The position numbers and the translations under genes were made by a program. A DNA stretch of 64,000 nucleotides, taken from Gorsachius magnificus (taxonomy: Eukaryota; Chordata; Aves; Pelecaniformes; Ardeidae). The stretch's first letter is position 1; every line of letters starts with the position of its first letter. The notes beneath the pieces were generated by a model. It worked only from the letters and a program-made list of their open reading frames with translations, searched no databases and had not been told where the DNA came from. The stretch lies in assembly GCA_034008185.1 (NCBI GenBank), contig CM067086.1, forward strand, positions 37,611,007 to 37,675,006, read 5' to 3'. Below are positions 12,701 to 26,291 of the stretch, piece after piece.

Positions 12701-15183
12701 TATTTTAGCAACATCCCAGTCACACAAGACTGGTACGACTGTGTTTTATATCTGAATGTTTTCGCTGCTAATTGTGCACATTTACATCATCTGTTTTGAT
12801 CATCTGCTGTCAATAATAAAAATCAACTTGAATGTAGCTTGCCTCTGATTAGTGACTTAGAGAACACGTTGCAAAAGCCACCTCTTCCTCCACCCTCCAA
12901 ACTGTACTTAACCACTGAAAACACCGCTTCAGGTAGAAGAAAGCAATCACAGGAAGCTCAAGTTCTTTACCTGGCATTTGTTCAGATGGGAATTCAACCA
13001 CCTAGAATGGGATTTTTTTTTCCAAGGAAAAGAGGAAAGAGGCATTTACAAGTGATTCTAGTCTGAACGTTTCCCCCAGACTGTCAAGGCTCAGGTGACA
13101 CCCATGTACAGCCAGATTCAGCAATCAAACCAATACATTTTCTCAGGAGAAAGAATTATGCCATAACCCCCCCCCCAATAATTAACAGTTGTTCATTACT
13201 GCAACAAAGCACAGAAGACATGAAGGCAAATCTCTTCCTTCACTAAAACTGCCATGGAAACTGTTCACAACAAGGAACAAGTGTGTCCGGAATGACCCAC
13301 CAGAAACGCTGCAACAGTGATAAAGGACTAAGTGAACTCTAGGGCTTCTAACTCAGGAAGCTTAGGTATTTCAAAATCAAAATATTTAGACTGATGAAGT
13401 TCCAACTGATGGTGGCGCTTCACATTTCCATAAGCTGCCTCTCCTTACTTGTTTTGTTAAAATCATCATTACCAGACAGTTGCAGTTCCTATACTACCGT
13501 TAGTCCAAGGCTCCATCACTAAGGAACATAAAGGTCGACAGGACAAACATGTTCTTCCCCTCCTTTTTCATCCCTCTCGCCTCCCGGCCAAGTGACTGTT
13601 ACACATCCTTTCACAGCCTGGTTTAGCTCTTTTGAATAAAAGAGGAAACTGCTGCTAAAAAGAACTGAACAGATAAAAGGTTTCTGAACTCTCTTAAATA
13701 GCCACGTGAAAGCCTTATTAAACAGCTCGAGTTAAGTAGAAGACTACAGAAATAGTGTTTCTGTGATTGTAATCCTATTAGATAATTCTGTCTCACAACT
13801 TAATGAATCCCATATCACATGAATAGAATGTTCTCTAGATAATTTCAATATTTAAATTATCAGCCAGAAAGGACGACGAAGTGATCTGAAAGACAGAACA
13901 TTAATAGAAAGTAATATCTTTACTGGATTTATTAATTTAATTATAACTTTGAAATACTTGAAGGTGCAAATTTAAACCTGAACATCATTTTCCTAATTTA
14001 TCTTTCAAGGATAATGTCCTTCCCCGCTTAAATTTGAGTCTTAAAATCTAGAAGTCTCCTAGCTCAGCCTGAACAGGAGGATTTCCATGGACTTGTAGCT
14101 CCTCTGAAAATAAACAAGATACTTCCGTAGGTCTTTACACCTGAATCTGGAAAGTTCATGACCTCCAAAAGAAGTATTAGTTACCAAAGTCTGGTAACTG
14201 TTATAAGTGGTACATATTCTACACTTAGTTTAACTTGTACTGATCATACAACATTAGGAGTCACTGTACTCTCGAGTCACAGATCAATGTTCCACCTTTG
14301 TAAAAATCTGATTCTGCTCAGGAAAGTTAAGGCAGGTTTCAGAGTAAGAAATTATCTCAAATTAAGACTGATTACACTGCTTTCCCCTGTTTTGATGTAG
14401 AGTAGGCAATTTCTTCTGACACAAATGAATCTTTCAATACCCATTAATGCCAACAGTGGCCAAGAACAGCTGTGAATAGAAAAACGCAGGCCAGTATTGA
14501 ATATTATTTTGAGATACTTTTAATTTAAAAATCCACCTAATTTGGTATTTTGTCCAAAGCACATAAGACAAAGAAAAAAGAAAAAACAAGCAGTGGATTA
14601 TAAAGCATGCTTTAAACCGCTATAAACCTCTTAAAATATGATCCCATACTTTTCAGTCTTCCTGATTTGCAACATCTGAAATGAAGCCTGTAACATTAGT
14701 AATTTAGAATATTTTATACTGTAACAACATGTTCTAATATAACCCTAGTTTGTCACTTCATTGCTTTTCAATCCGTTATTTACATCTGCATAAAATTTCT
14801 TTTTATATATCTGCAATCTTGTACTTTTAAGGCCAAAAAAAGCCAAGTTTAACATATCTCAGTTCTCACATGAGGAAACAGCTTATTTTTTTCCTGCTAC
14901 TAGTTAAGTAATATCTACAACCTGGGAGTTAAACAAATGCTTCCAAGTTATTTCTAACAATAATAAGAAATACCTTGTGAATTATAACATTATACTTTTA
15001 AAAAGGTCCTACTGATTATAAAGAATATAGGAGGCAAAATGATTATCTAACCGTTCAGCTGCAAAGCCTTCATCAGCAACCAACAAAACAAGATAAACTT
15101 TATTGACAACTGAGATCAGTTTCTTCCTCTGCTCTCATTAGCCATGTCAGCTCTTTAGACTTGCAAGGTACATTTTAAGGTCC

Positions 15184-15220
15184 ACAAAAAAATAAAAATA
15201 AAAATAATAACAAAAAAAAT
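15184..15220. repeat. A-rich low-complexity tract
   Basis: This is an A-rich stretch with spaced T residues (units like AAAAAT), followed by a further A run. It is ordinary low-complexity intron sequence, with no retroposon body recognised beside it. Confidence 0.75.
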
Positions 15221-15410
15221 CATCAGTCTAGTGGGTAACATCCCACTTTTTTTTTAGGCCTAGGGTTTAACCTATTTACTGGAAAGAAAGCTAAAAAAGA
15301 GAGATTTCTGGATTGACTGACTGAAGAATGTGCCTATATTGCAGATTCCTGCAGTGACTGCAGCCTACATGGCAATTCCAGATCTAGACTGCTAGCTATC
15401 CAGGGTCTTG

Positions 15411-15453
15411 CAAGTAATATCATCACAGATGCACAAGTAATATCAGAAATGCA
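15411..15453. repeat. Short imperfect tandem duplication, about 23-bp period
   Basis: The segment CAAGTAATATCA...ATGCA occurs twice in succession, starting at 15411 and 15434. The second copy is a few bases shorter. It is a small slippage-type duplication with no known function. Confidence 0.7.
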
Positions 15454-18400
15454 CAAAGGTCAGAAGAGGCTGCAAGGTCCACCTGAAGACCTGAGTAAAT
15501 GCTGTGCTTTCAAGACTGCTATAACTAGACTACTGATAGTACTCTAGTTACCAGCAGAATTATGCTCAACTTGTCTGTGTGAGGCTTTTTTTATCATAGC
15601 TTTGTGGAAACATTCTAAACGAGACACTGATGGAATAAAGTTTCTGCGCTTTTGCACCACTATCAAGCATAAACCATGCAGAACAATCATCATGTTCAGG
15701 TGCTCAACAGCTAAATCACTTCCAGCTGAAGTTCACAGTGAATGAAGAGGAGTCTGCTATGGTTCCTGAAGGGGGGGTGTAAGGGAAGTCAGAAAGATAC
15801 TGCTGACCTTCAGTCAGCAGGAGTGGAAGGTTGTGCTACTAAAAATCTGTCCAGGTCAGAATAGCAATGTCCTTCCTAACTGCAACCTTAAGTCAATCCT
15901 TGAGAACTTTACTTTGCATACTTTCCTGTCCAAATCCATAACCAGCTTTAAAGCATCATTTCAGCACTAGTCCTTTAGAGGGCAGAAGGAGAGAAGGGAA
16001 CAGAAGAAAGAATATTGTTTACATATGTGTGCAAAGTGAGGGTATGTACTGGTAAGCAGAAACAGCAACCAGCCAAGGTACTAATTTTACATTTTTGTCA
16101 AACGTAAATAAAAGTAAAAGGGAAAAGAAACCATTTAATGTTTTATCTTATTAGTGGCCTGGCAGTGGAGAATGGAAAATATTACATAGATCCATCAATT
16201 ATGTATTATTTTAATGAAGAAAAATTTCTAACAAAGTAGAGAGGAGACAAATGTCTTTACAGAATTTATTTGTAGCCTGACAGCAGTACAGGATCTACCA
16301 CTATTAGCCAGTATAACTGGTCCTTCAGTAGCTTGGACCAGCTTCTAACCTTCAATAATGGGAAAGTTAAGTGATTTTAGGGATTGTCATTTCAGATTTG
16401 ATTCCACCCCTGGGAATCAAAACAGTGGCATCCATACCAAGCCTCTTCTCTCAAGATATTCTACAGCTGCACAGATGCAATGCAATGCATTAAAGTCTAC
16501 AGTGAATGAAGGTGATGTAGATCCAATCTGTTTTGCATTTTATGAGTGAGTTTAAATACCGTGAAGAGAAAGACAGACAGTAAATCAATAAATTATATCC
16601 TTAGAAAATTGCTATCATGCCATAGTGGATGTTCTGAAACAATCCTTTCTGAACAGCAATAAACCTAACACTTTGGTCTAAGGCATCATCAAGACCACAT
16701 ACAGTGTTCTATTTCTTAATGTTTTATATTAAAAAATAATGCTAATCCATGAAAAGGAATCATAAAAATATCAAGTCACTGCAACTAAACTTTATGGGTT
16801 ATTTTTCAAATGGCTTGAGTAGCCTTGAAGACATTTTCCTATTTATCTACTACTAGACTAATGGTCTACAACTTTGTATTTTATTTTACGTCTTCCACGT
16901 AAGAATTCTAACCAGTTTAGGAACCTGGGTTAGGAGGAAGTTTTCATATATACGTTCATTTAGGAACCAGATGAAAGATGCTAGACATGCAGAAACTAGC
17001 TTTTTCCTCTAAGCCAAAGAACAGGGACTGACATTCTATTCAAATGTGGACACTAGATATATATAATTAAGCTAGGATGGAATGGCTGTTAAAAATCAGG
17101 GGGTGGAAAACATAATTAGAATGGGCTACTTTATCCAACAGCATTGCCAGCAGACTTTTTTTTAAACAGCTATGTACACAGAATTGAAATAGAGGAGAGA
17201 GATGAAAACAAGGAAGGAACATTGTTCAGCAATAAAATACTTAATAGTATTTCTTAGCTGTACATTTAGTTTTGCTGGACACCAAATTAACTATGTATTA
17301 ACACATGAAGAAGCAATTTGAGTTGTTCTATTCCTTTATTCCTCTACCCAGTCTCCCGAATCTGGCAGTTCTACTTCAGGTGACCTGAAAAGGATGATAT
17401 TTTCTTACCATGTGGAACAAAGGGATGACATCCTGACATCCCAGCTGCTGAATAAGATTTTTTTTTTATCCTCCTTCCCCTCAATTCCCAGAAAGTCTAG
17501 AGATAGAGAATGTAGTTTAACTGGTGTCCTTTGCCTCATCTTCACTTAGATTTAGCATGGATTTTTCCAACATTTAAACACTGTTTTCCAATTCATTTTT
17601 TGGAAACCCTGAACCTGAGAAGGTCAGCCATATTCAAAGCTAGTTTGAACTAGAAGAACGTAAGTCAGAAGGAAAACAAACCTGATTTTTTTTATCCACT
17701 GTAGTGGTTTATTCTGAGTTCTGTGTTTTCAAATACCAGGTTTACAAGAAGGCAAAACATAAGCTGTAGTCACTCAGAAACAAACAAAAAAACCCACAAA
17801 ACACAAACAAATGAAGAACAACAAAAAACTGCAGCCCATATACTATAGATATTACAAATTAAAAAACAGCTATCAAATTAAATTGCACGTGAACAATCAG
17901 AAAGAAAAATTAAATGTTAGTAAATAAGACTATCCAAACAAAGCCTTCTATGCATTATTATGCTAACATGGGAACCGTGAAAGATGAAGGAGATGCTAAA
18001 ATCCTTCAGAAAGGAAATAAGTTGTGTGATCAAAGCAGCAAGAGAGCCATTGCTGTGAAACCACACAGTGGGGATATATATACTGAGCTGTTCCTATTTG
18101 TGACAACAGGACAAATACAGAAGACTGAAAACGTCAACACAAATGAGTTCCTGCTAGTTATGAAGGACTATCCAGTACTAAATTTAGAATTATTTTTGGA
18201 ATGAAAATAATGCCAGACAAGATAATTTGCACTTCATATTTACTTCATTCAGATGTACAGTAATGTCATTGCCTTATTATTTTGAAAGGGACTGTTCATG
18301 AAAAATATGGCATATAGGATTTCTACCCAGATCATCAAGAAGTGATTCTGGAGACAGATCAAGTCCTATCCTTTCTGACTGAAACTGGAAAGAATAAAAA

Positions 18401-21400
18401 TTCAAAAAGTCTGAAAAAAAAAATATAAATTCTTTAAGCACCAGATGGTTCTGAGCAACGCATTTCAAATGAGCTAGTCGCTGTGTGATTTTCAAACAAG
18501 ATGAGGTCAAATGGTTGGAGCAGTGTCGCTTTAAGAAAAACTGTTATCTAATGCTTCATTTGCATTTTCTTGTCTCAAGCAACCTAAGAATTTATTCAAA
18601 ATACCTTCTCGAGGACTTAAGAATCTCACAAATGTTAAGAAACGGATTTGGATTCATGCAAAAGCATGTCCCACAGAGGTATTTTCAGTAGTTTATTTTC
18701 AGTTATTACTATTGATGCACCACTTGCATTCACTTTCCAGACTGGGAAAAACCGCTGCATTAAGTGAACTGACCTAAAGAAGAAACGTAAGAAATACTGG
18801 GTTGCAGGAACAGAAAAGGAGGATTTTAGGTTTTGAAACAGCAGCTGGGCAGTCAGGTGGTACAGTTTTCCTCTTTAAAGATTTTATTTGGCTATCACCC
18901 AAGGCTGCTTTTTTCTTTTAAAAATGAATTAAGATAAGCAATATGGTTTTCCATTTCTAATAGTTCTGAAGTCTTTATGAACGTGGACAATCACCTTTCC
19001 ATGTCAGAGTACAGCTAGATCAATAAAGTAAGGATGAAGAAACTCTGGCTGGTCTCACACAGCAAATATTAGCTACCCACAGCAAACATTTCAAAGATGT
19101 TGCAAACTTCTTATCAATGTCATCATTAGTTTATGAGTCCAGGCAGTTGCATTTAATCTGAAATACAGTAACTTTCCTTATAGCTGGAGGATGTGATCTC
19201 TAGTGTTCACTGTAATGCAACATGGGACCCATATAAGCTTTTTCTTGTCACAGGTAGCACTGCAACACTGTGCTTTCTCCTGAAATCAGACTCATGGAAT
19301 GACTGACATGCAGAAACTTACTTCTGCCACAAAAGCACTTTTTCAGGCAGAACTCCACCACACCAAAACAGTCCAGTAACTTGCAAGCCACAGTAAATAA
19401 TACATTCAGTTTAAATGCAATTTCCCATGAAAATATTTACCAAGGCACAGATACACAGTGAAACAAAATACACACAAGTGTATGGCTTGAAGGTGCTGGA
19501 CTGATACAGATCCAGATAGGATCATACAGATAGGACAGCAGTTCAGTCGAACTGCATTATAAGCCAATTGTATTTTATTTATAGAGGACAGAAGTAAATA
19601 GAACTGCCACGGCAAATCAGACTAGTGGTCTGTCTCACTGTAGGCATTACCCTTCTCAAAGGGATGTGATACTGCAATAGGCAAGCTGGAGTAACTACCC
19701 AACAAAGTCACCCCCAAGCCTCAATGATTGCTAGTTTGCTTGATGATCAGAAGAACAAGAAAATAATAGGTTACTTCCAATCTTTGATTAATAATAAAGT
19801 TATGATTACATTCACATCTTTAGATAGCTAATCTTAAATGTTTTTACATAGGCAGCACATTAAAGTAAGGATTTTCATAAGCTAAGTGTTTTTTTTATTT
19901 TCTTTCTACCTTTGATCTTTTTGTCTTAATCTGGTTTTAGTGTTAATAAATGTTCCATTAAAAAAAAGATAAGATATTACCTATAATTTTTCAAGCCAAT
20001 TACATTCGCACACTTTGGTTTCTTCTAGGGTTCAACATCACCATTTAGTTTTGACGTCCTGCCTTCTGGCCTCCAAAATACAGTACTGAAGTTTAAAGTT
20101 TAGTCAAAATTAGAGAAATTATAAATTAATAATTAAAGTCTGGAGAATATATAGCACAAAGATTAAGAGCCAAATTAACAGGTTACAAGTGTCTTTCAGA
20201 AAAACTTATCTTCTCCATTTCAAATGTACTTCTCCTGTTAATGTTTTAAATACAAGCATTGATGCCAGGACAGGACATGACTGTATATTGCAGATTGGCT
20301 AAATATTAAGGAAATATGTAATTAGGATCAATTTCCTGTTACCACAACCTTTACCCTCTTCCAAACTGAGAAATTGATTTCAACTTGAAAACTTCAAGCT
20401 CTAATCTAATACATTTATAAAAATCAATACTAACCAAAGTTAGTAATATTTTCAATACTAATATTTATACTTAATAAAAGTCTAACCAACCAGGAACTTT
20501 CAGTTCCGTAATTACTACAAAAGCACAAAACTCTATTCTGGCTTTGTAAACACCAAAATCTGATAATTTGACACAAAAAATTTCCCATTCCTATGACAAA
20601 TGGTAATATTCTGCATCTTGAAGATAACACCTCACTTAGACCTTCATTCTACAGAAAAGGCAAGAAAATATATTGCTTAATGCTTTCTATATTATCTCAT
20701 CTCAGAGTTCTATAGATACAGAACCAACCCTTATAATGATAAATGTCCCTTCTCATTTTATGTACCCTTACAGATTTTACAAGAACATAATGTACTTTTT
20801 TTCCCCAGGATTTCCATTTTAAAAGTTAATTTAGAGCTCTGATTATATGCAATATTTCTATGGAACAAGCACTCAACTATTCTTATCCATTATGATCTCA
20901 AAACATGGCTTTTATGCTTAAGATAACTAAAATCCATCCAGTTAAATAAAAAAAAAATAAATGGGAAAGCAGAACTAATCTTGACATGAACATGCAGGGC
21001 ATAAAAGCAAGCACCTGAAATGGTCTTTGTCAGCAGAAGATTTATTTCTAATATTTCAATCTCTAAACTGACAGTGGCCTTTATTTTCTCTAAAGCAAAC
21101 AACTGAATATTTGATATACATTGGCAAGAAATATCTTAATCAAATGCAAAAGATTATATTATTCCTATATGGAAACACTGCTAAGATTCATCTGATTAGT
21201 AATTTTAAAATGGCAAAACATTGCCAAAATAACATAGTAGATATCTTTTTTTTTTTATGTCAAATTCATTTGCATCAGAATTAATTTACAAGTAACAGTC
21301 TGTAAGAATGATATGTTCAATTAGACACTTCTTTCAATGGCTATCAGGTAAGAATTGAAACCAACAACTACCAAGTATTTGACAGAAGGGAGAGGAGCAA

Positions 21401-21742
21401 TCGTCTTTCTTCCCACCCTAATTCCTAATGGCAAGTTTTTGTTCATGTCCTTTAGTCAGTAATTAATCTTGCACAGTATAGTAAGCACCACTATATGCTT
21501 ACCAGATCTCAAATTTGGTAAGCTGAGTAAACAGCGTATGAAAAAAGAAGTACTCATTGCCATTCTCACACTGGCAATATATTCTTGGAGGAGAAAAAGA
21601 ATGATCCATTAATAACTCCTGCCAGTTGTCCTAGAGAAAAGGTTACAGAGGCAAAGATGTGATTACTTGGGCTTCTAAGAATATTTTAATTAATTCAGCA
21701 GAATGTCTGTTAAAACTAAACCATAAAGGTAGGAGAAAGCTT

Positions 21743-21786
21743 AAAACAACAACAAAACCCCAAAACTAAAACAACAACAACAACAA
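21743..21786. repeat. AAC-rich microsatellite-like tract
   Basis: AAC trinucleotides, interspersed with AAAAC and CCCC, end in a clean run of CAACAA units near 21768-21785. It is low-complexity sequence in an intron. Confidence 0.75.
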
Positions 21787-22578
21787 ATCACAAAATCATG
21801 ATCTTCCTTCAATCTGAGGTCTCACTCCTTTCCAAGGATCACCCATTTCTAATATGTATCTAAAGGTGGCAGCAACTGTTTATCCTTTCAGGCCCAGAAT
21901 TAAGCTTTGAAGAGCTTAAAATGCTGTACCACAGGGTTCCATCCAGAAACGAGAGCCAAATTCATCCTCAGTGCCAGCCTAACATTACATCAATAATTAA
22001 GTTGTTCTAACAAACACAACCTGTAGACAACAAAATTTCTGCATGCCACTCCTGTCCAACTTTGTTTTTTACATTACTGATGTAAAAGCAATACAGTACG
22101 AATAATTTGGCCACCGAATAACGATTAATGTAACACAAGCATACTCCAAATTAGACATATTCCAGTATCAGAAGCCATATGTTAGAAAGATACAGAAGTG
22201 GAAAATATTTCCTACTTCAGTCAAAAACCCCTCTACCTCCAAATGCTTGCCTTGCCTTTCCTCTCCAAAATAACATCCAGAACATATCTAAGCTCTGGAG
22301 AGGGCTCTTCTAAAATCTAAACAAAAGACAAACTTGAAATATTTAGTACAAGGTACTAGTGGGAGGAATCTTGTTACAGTCTTCCTGAATTTATTCTTTG
22401 TTCTCAGAATTAGCACCCACACCTTTAATCAGTTCTCATTATCGCTGTAATTACTGATGTCATTAATCAAGTTACAGAAAACAGTCTAGCCTATTTAACT
22501 CCGCAGACTATATCCTTACATGATACTCAAATGAAAAGAAAGCAAAAAATGGTAGAAGTAGAAGAATAGTGGAACACA

Positions 22579-22623
22579 GGGCAGGGCTGTGGCCCGTAGG
22601 GGGAAGTGGGGGAAGTAGGTGGG
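22579..22623 (+). other. G-rich segment with quadruplex-type spacing
   Basis: Five G runs of three or more (GGG, GGG, GGGGG, GGGGG, GGG) lie within about 45 bases on the plus strand. One loop is about 12 nt and the others are shorter. This fits a relaxed G-quadruplex pattern in an otherwise AT-rich intron. On the transcribed RNA, which follows the minus strand, the segment is C-rich, so any quadruplex would form in the DNA non-template-complement strand and not in the STXBP6 pre-mRNA. Confidence 0.5.
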
Positions 22624-24112
22624 AAGGTAAAAGGAGGAAGGCAATGAAGAGGGGCTGCAGTTCCACAGGGACACCCATATTTACTTACGGCTAAGCTCCT
22701 AAGCACTTCCTGCAGAAACAAGAGCGGCATGAATTTCACTTTCTTCACTCCTATCCTTTAGGAAGGAATAAGGCTCAATAAGATAAGTAAGCTTGTAAAC
22801 AAGCCCTTCAAGTTCTTTTGTCTTTAGTTCCACTTGGGAAGAACTGTTCTTCGGTGGCTTTTTTTTTTGTTTTTGAAAATATGCATTAGCTACAAGGTAC
22901 ACATTACATATATGATGTGCATTACTATATGATAACATACATAAGCATGTGGGTGTATGCATATATATTCTAATAATTTATTTAAAAATATACTTGCAGG
23001 GTATTAGAAGTCAAACTGACTAACCATGCAGAAAGAATATTACTTTTTACATCCCCCAGAAAGTTCAAAAGAATACCACTTAAAACATAAATGCTACCTT
23101 TGTAGAAGGGATGAAGTGACATGCTTCATCTAAAATCTGACCGCACTAAGGTTTAAAAATTATTTTAGTATACTGCTCTGGCTAATTAGCAAAATACTCC
23201 AACAAAACAATAGCAACAAAAAAACCCAAGCTGCAAGTTCTGAACTGATTTTAATTAATTTCAAGCTATATCGCGAGGTACATGTTCTTTGGTTTGCTCA
23301 GCTACAGCTGGATCTTACTTTTTCCAGTTCGGATCAAAAACACATTTTCCATAAAAAACGCTGACATAGCAGGTTTCAGACTAAATGGGGTTTGATATAC
23401 AGCTGGCCCATCCTTAGGCTTCAAAGGAGGACTAGCAGAACTGCAGGTATCTCCCCAGCGTCTGAGCCTGCCAACTACCAACTCATAGAACAGCTTCTCA
23501 AGTCAATGAACGCTGCTGCTTCTGATCACCTAATTACTCCATTTGCCTCAAAGTAAGGCCAACTAACATAACCCAGTGACTGAACTAACTTCACAGTACT
23601 ACATATTACCAAGGAGACCTGCCTATACTTGGGATATATTTCAAAGCTGCTATAACAGTTATTTATTTTTAATGAGTGGGGGAAGCATGGCTCCACTAGA
23701 TAAATATATTTAAATATAAAGTAATGCAAAACCTTTTGAACAAGGTGGAAACATTAGAGAAATATATTCCCACGTATACTAGAGTATTAGGAAAAATGCT
23801 AAACAACATAGCAGGAAAAATAATTTTTCCACAACTCAAATTTAGTTTGAAAAGCTAATTTAATCTATTTTTTCATAATTAATTAGCTATATTTTCAAGA
23901 AATACCAGCATGGGTGCTAGAACAATGCTTTTGGAACTGAGTAAGTATTTATCTGTATTTAATTATAGTATAGATACAGTATTTCTTAAAAAAAAAATTT
24001 GAAAGGAAAAGCAATGTTTAAACAGACTATTGCACTTCATGTATTACACAATGATTTCCAATAATATGATTGCATTGCCTTTTATAATTTTATACTGGTT
24101 ATTTGCTAATGA

Positions 24113-24115
<3 letters not shown>

Positions 24116-24142
<27 letters not shown>
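24116..24142. repeat. T27 homopolymer
   Basis: This is an uninterrupted run of 27 T. Read on the minus strand it is a poly(A) tract of retroposon-like length, but I could not recognise a transcript body next to it or flanking direct repeats. It may be simple slippage. Confidence 0.92.
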
Positions 24143-24147
<5 letters not shown>

Positions 24148-26125
24148 TTGGTAGACTTCCCATTGCTCACTGAGGTTGACACACAGCAAGTCACTGGGAT
24201 GTAGGGTCAACTATTATTTGGTTTATAGTTGTTATAGTTTCTGTCAAATTTAAACTTATCCATAGGAAGTCTGTAACCCAGTATGAGGAAAAAGTTGACA
24301 GTGTGAAGAACAGCAGAAGCACTGTATCCATAAGGAGATTTATTAGTCCCTCACCTTGTACCACATCCGTAGCCTGTACACTCACAGACTGCACCTGTGC
24401 ACAGTCAGAATAACAAAGACTATGGAAACAGCTACCATCTGGAATGGGAGGATGGCTGAATAAACCCAGTTTAGCTAGGAAGTTGTAAACAGAAAATGTG
24501 GGTATGCTTCATGGGACATGGTAGGGTCTAGTGTGCGTTGAAAAAGTAGAAGTCAATTAGAAGTTTATGAACCACAGTGGCAATTTTTTTTCCCCCACCA
24601 TGATGACACTTGTATAGGGAAAAGGTTAATATTTGGGTCAGTTGAATCAGGAACTCAATTTTGGACAGGTCAAGCTTATGAGAATAAAATCATTTCAGAG
24701 TCTGAAATGTGTGGCAGTTCATTAACACTGACTTATTAGCAGGAAGGAAGGAAGGAAGTGAGCATTGTTGGCAAACAGGTGACAAGCAAAGGCTTGATAT
24801 GACATTTCTTCCATATGAAATGGAAAAATTGTAGAGGGTATCTTTTCCCAGCAGTGCAGAAACTGCTCCTCCCTCATTCCCACCACACCAAAAAGAAAAC
24901 AAAGGAAATCATATTAATGTGGAAGGGGAAAAAAACAAGAGAGGAAGTTTACAAGAAATTTTCTGCCTTTTTTCTTAGTTTGAGAAGACACTAAAAGAAA
25001 GGGGCAATTGGCAGAAACACTCCTGACTTCTCACTGCAAAGTTAGTGGCAACCTCAGTACCAGTAGCTAAAATGTAGGCACCAGACCGCAGATGATTTCC
25101 GTCTTCCTCAAGTGTTTTAGAGGAAAGGGGTGCAAGACAAAATAACAGCCAGAAAAAAGAACATACAAAGGTGGCTGCAGAAAATACAGTTCTGATAACA
25201 GCGCACAGGAACATATTCTAGATTTATGAGAGTGGAGGATTACTATAAAGAACTGAGTAAGGCTCTCCATATTTATAACTGATGTCTACTGGGGGGAAGA
25301 TACAACTACTGAACAAAACCCCAAGTCAGCTTACACTTCTCTTCTACAGTTTGGAGACTCATTGAGAAAGAGAAAAACAATTTTTTTATTCCAGCTGCGC
25401 AGAACACAGGAGATGTAAGAGTTTTGAAGTGTTCTAGTTTAGAGCAGACAAAAACAACACTAGTCCAAGGGAACAACTAAACCAGCTTATTTTCCTAAAG
25501 AATACTTCATGAAACACATGAAAGTCCTCCCCAAAAAAACTTCTTGTTGCTTGGGAAGCAGATGGTAAATGCCAATTTCACATATTGGCCAGACCTTTTT
25601 TACCTAGCCAGACTTTTTTAGTCTAATCCTAGAAATTCACCTTAAGATATGTGACTTATGAAACATAACACAACTCTAAACCAACTGATTTCTGTCAATA
25701 TCAAAGTCAATTCCAAAAAAGCCATGGCAAGTTTAGTAATAACCTCTTTTTCACAGACCTGTGAATACCAATGCAGAACAGGCTGTCAGTAGGAAATACT
25801 TCAGGCCACCCAGATGAACAAAAGTAGAGAGACAAATACAAATCAAGGTTGCTAAAAAGGAGGAGAACGAATACTCAGAAGGTGTGTAGGGGATGTTGAA
25901 GACTAGGGAAGCAAAGATAGTGGAAAAGTGTGAACTGGTGCTTGATGGAGAAATACTGAAGCCTAGAAGTTTACTACTGTGAAATTAGCATATTCAGACC
26001 CACAATTTCAAGATGTAATTAGGCTGCAAACCCATTTGAACACAGAATAACTCACGTGCAAATCATTTCATGTCCAACTGCACAAAGTACTCCAGCTTCC
26101 TCCCATAATTTACGTCCATACTTAC

Positions 26126-26291
26126 CTCCCATAATTTTAGATTGGCAATTGATAAATTCTGGCTTCTTGTCGGTAAGGTAGCGCTGACAAGTGTGATGTA
26201 AAACCTGAAAGAATGTGCATTTTTCTGAAGCTGTACTTGCTACCCATTGGTCAAAAGCATTTTCAAATAGTAAATCAAATTCGGGGGAATC
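26126..26291 (-). CDS. STXBP6: Amisyn exon encoding the end of the PH-like domain and linker
   Basis: This 166-bp coding exon of STXBP6 is 55 codons plus one base. The translation starts DSPEFDLLFENAFDQWVAS, continues through KCTFFQVLHHTCQRYL and ends FINCQSKIMG. It covers the last helical part of the Sec3-type PH-like domain, which in amisyn binds phosphoinositide-rich membrane, and the start of the linker to the SNARE motif. The acceptor is TTTTCTTCTAG|G and the donor GGGAG|GTAAGT, both near consensus. It enters in phase 0, joining CGG|GAT to give Arg-Asp, and leaves in phase 1, so the split Gly codon is completed by the exon at 3395-3552. No internal stop or frameshift is present. Compared with mammalian amisyn as I remember it, only a few conservative changes appear (for example Val for Ile in FFQVLHH). 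It acts in the cytosol and at the plasma membrane. Confidence 0.96.

Larger units (their letters stand above)
3553..26125 (-). other. STXBP6: STXBP6 22.6-kb intron before the SNARE exon
   Basis: This intron starts with the donor GAG|GTAAGT at 26125 and ends with the acceptor TTGCAG at 3553, read on the minus strand. It is AT-rich, with no coding exon I can support and no recognisable CR1 or LTR copy. It holds simple sequence only: T18 at 6772-6789, an A-rich tract near 15184-15220, a short 23-bp-period duplication near 15411-15453, an AAC-rich tract near 21743-21786, a G-rich segment at 22579-22623 and T27 at 24116-24142. The segments around 9550-9850 and 12540-12840 are less AT-biased and look less like simple intron DNA, but I cannot name them. 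All short open frames here lack family signatures. Confidence 0.85.

Noticed and set aside
24116..24400. Processed pseudogene suggested by the T27 tract (poly(A) on minus)
   Set aside because: No recognisable gene body, polyadenylation signal at the right distance or flanking target duplication was found.
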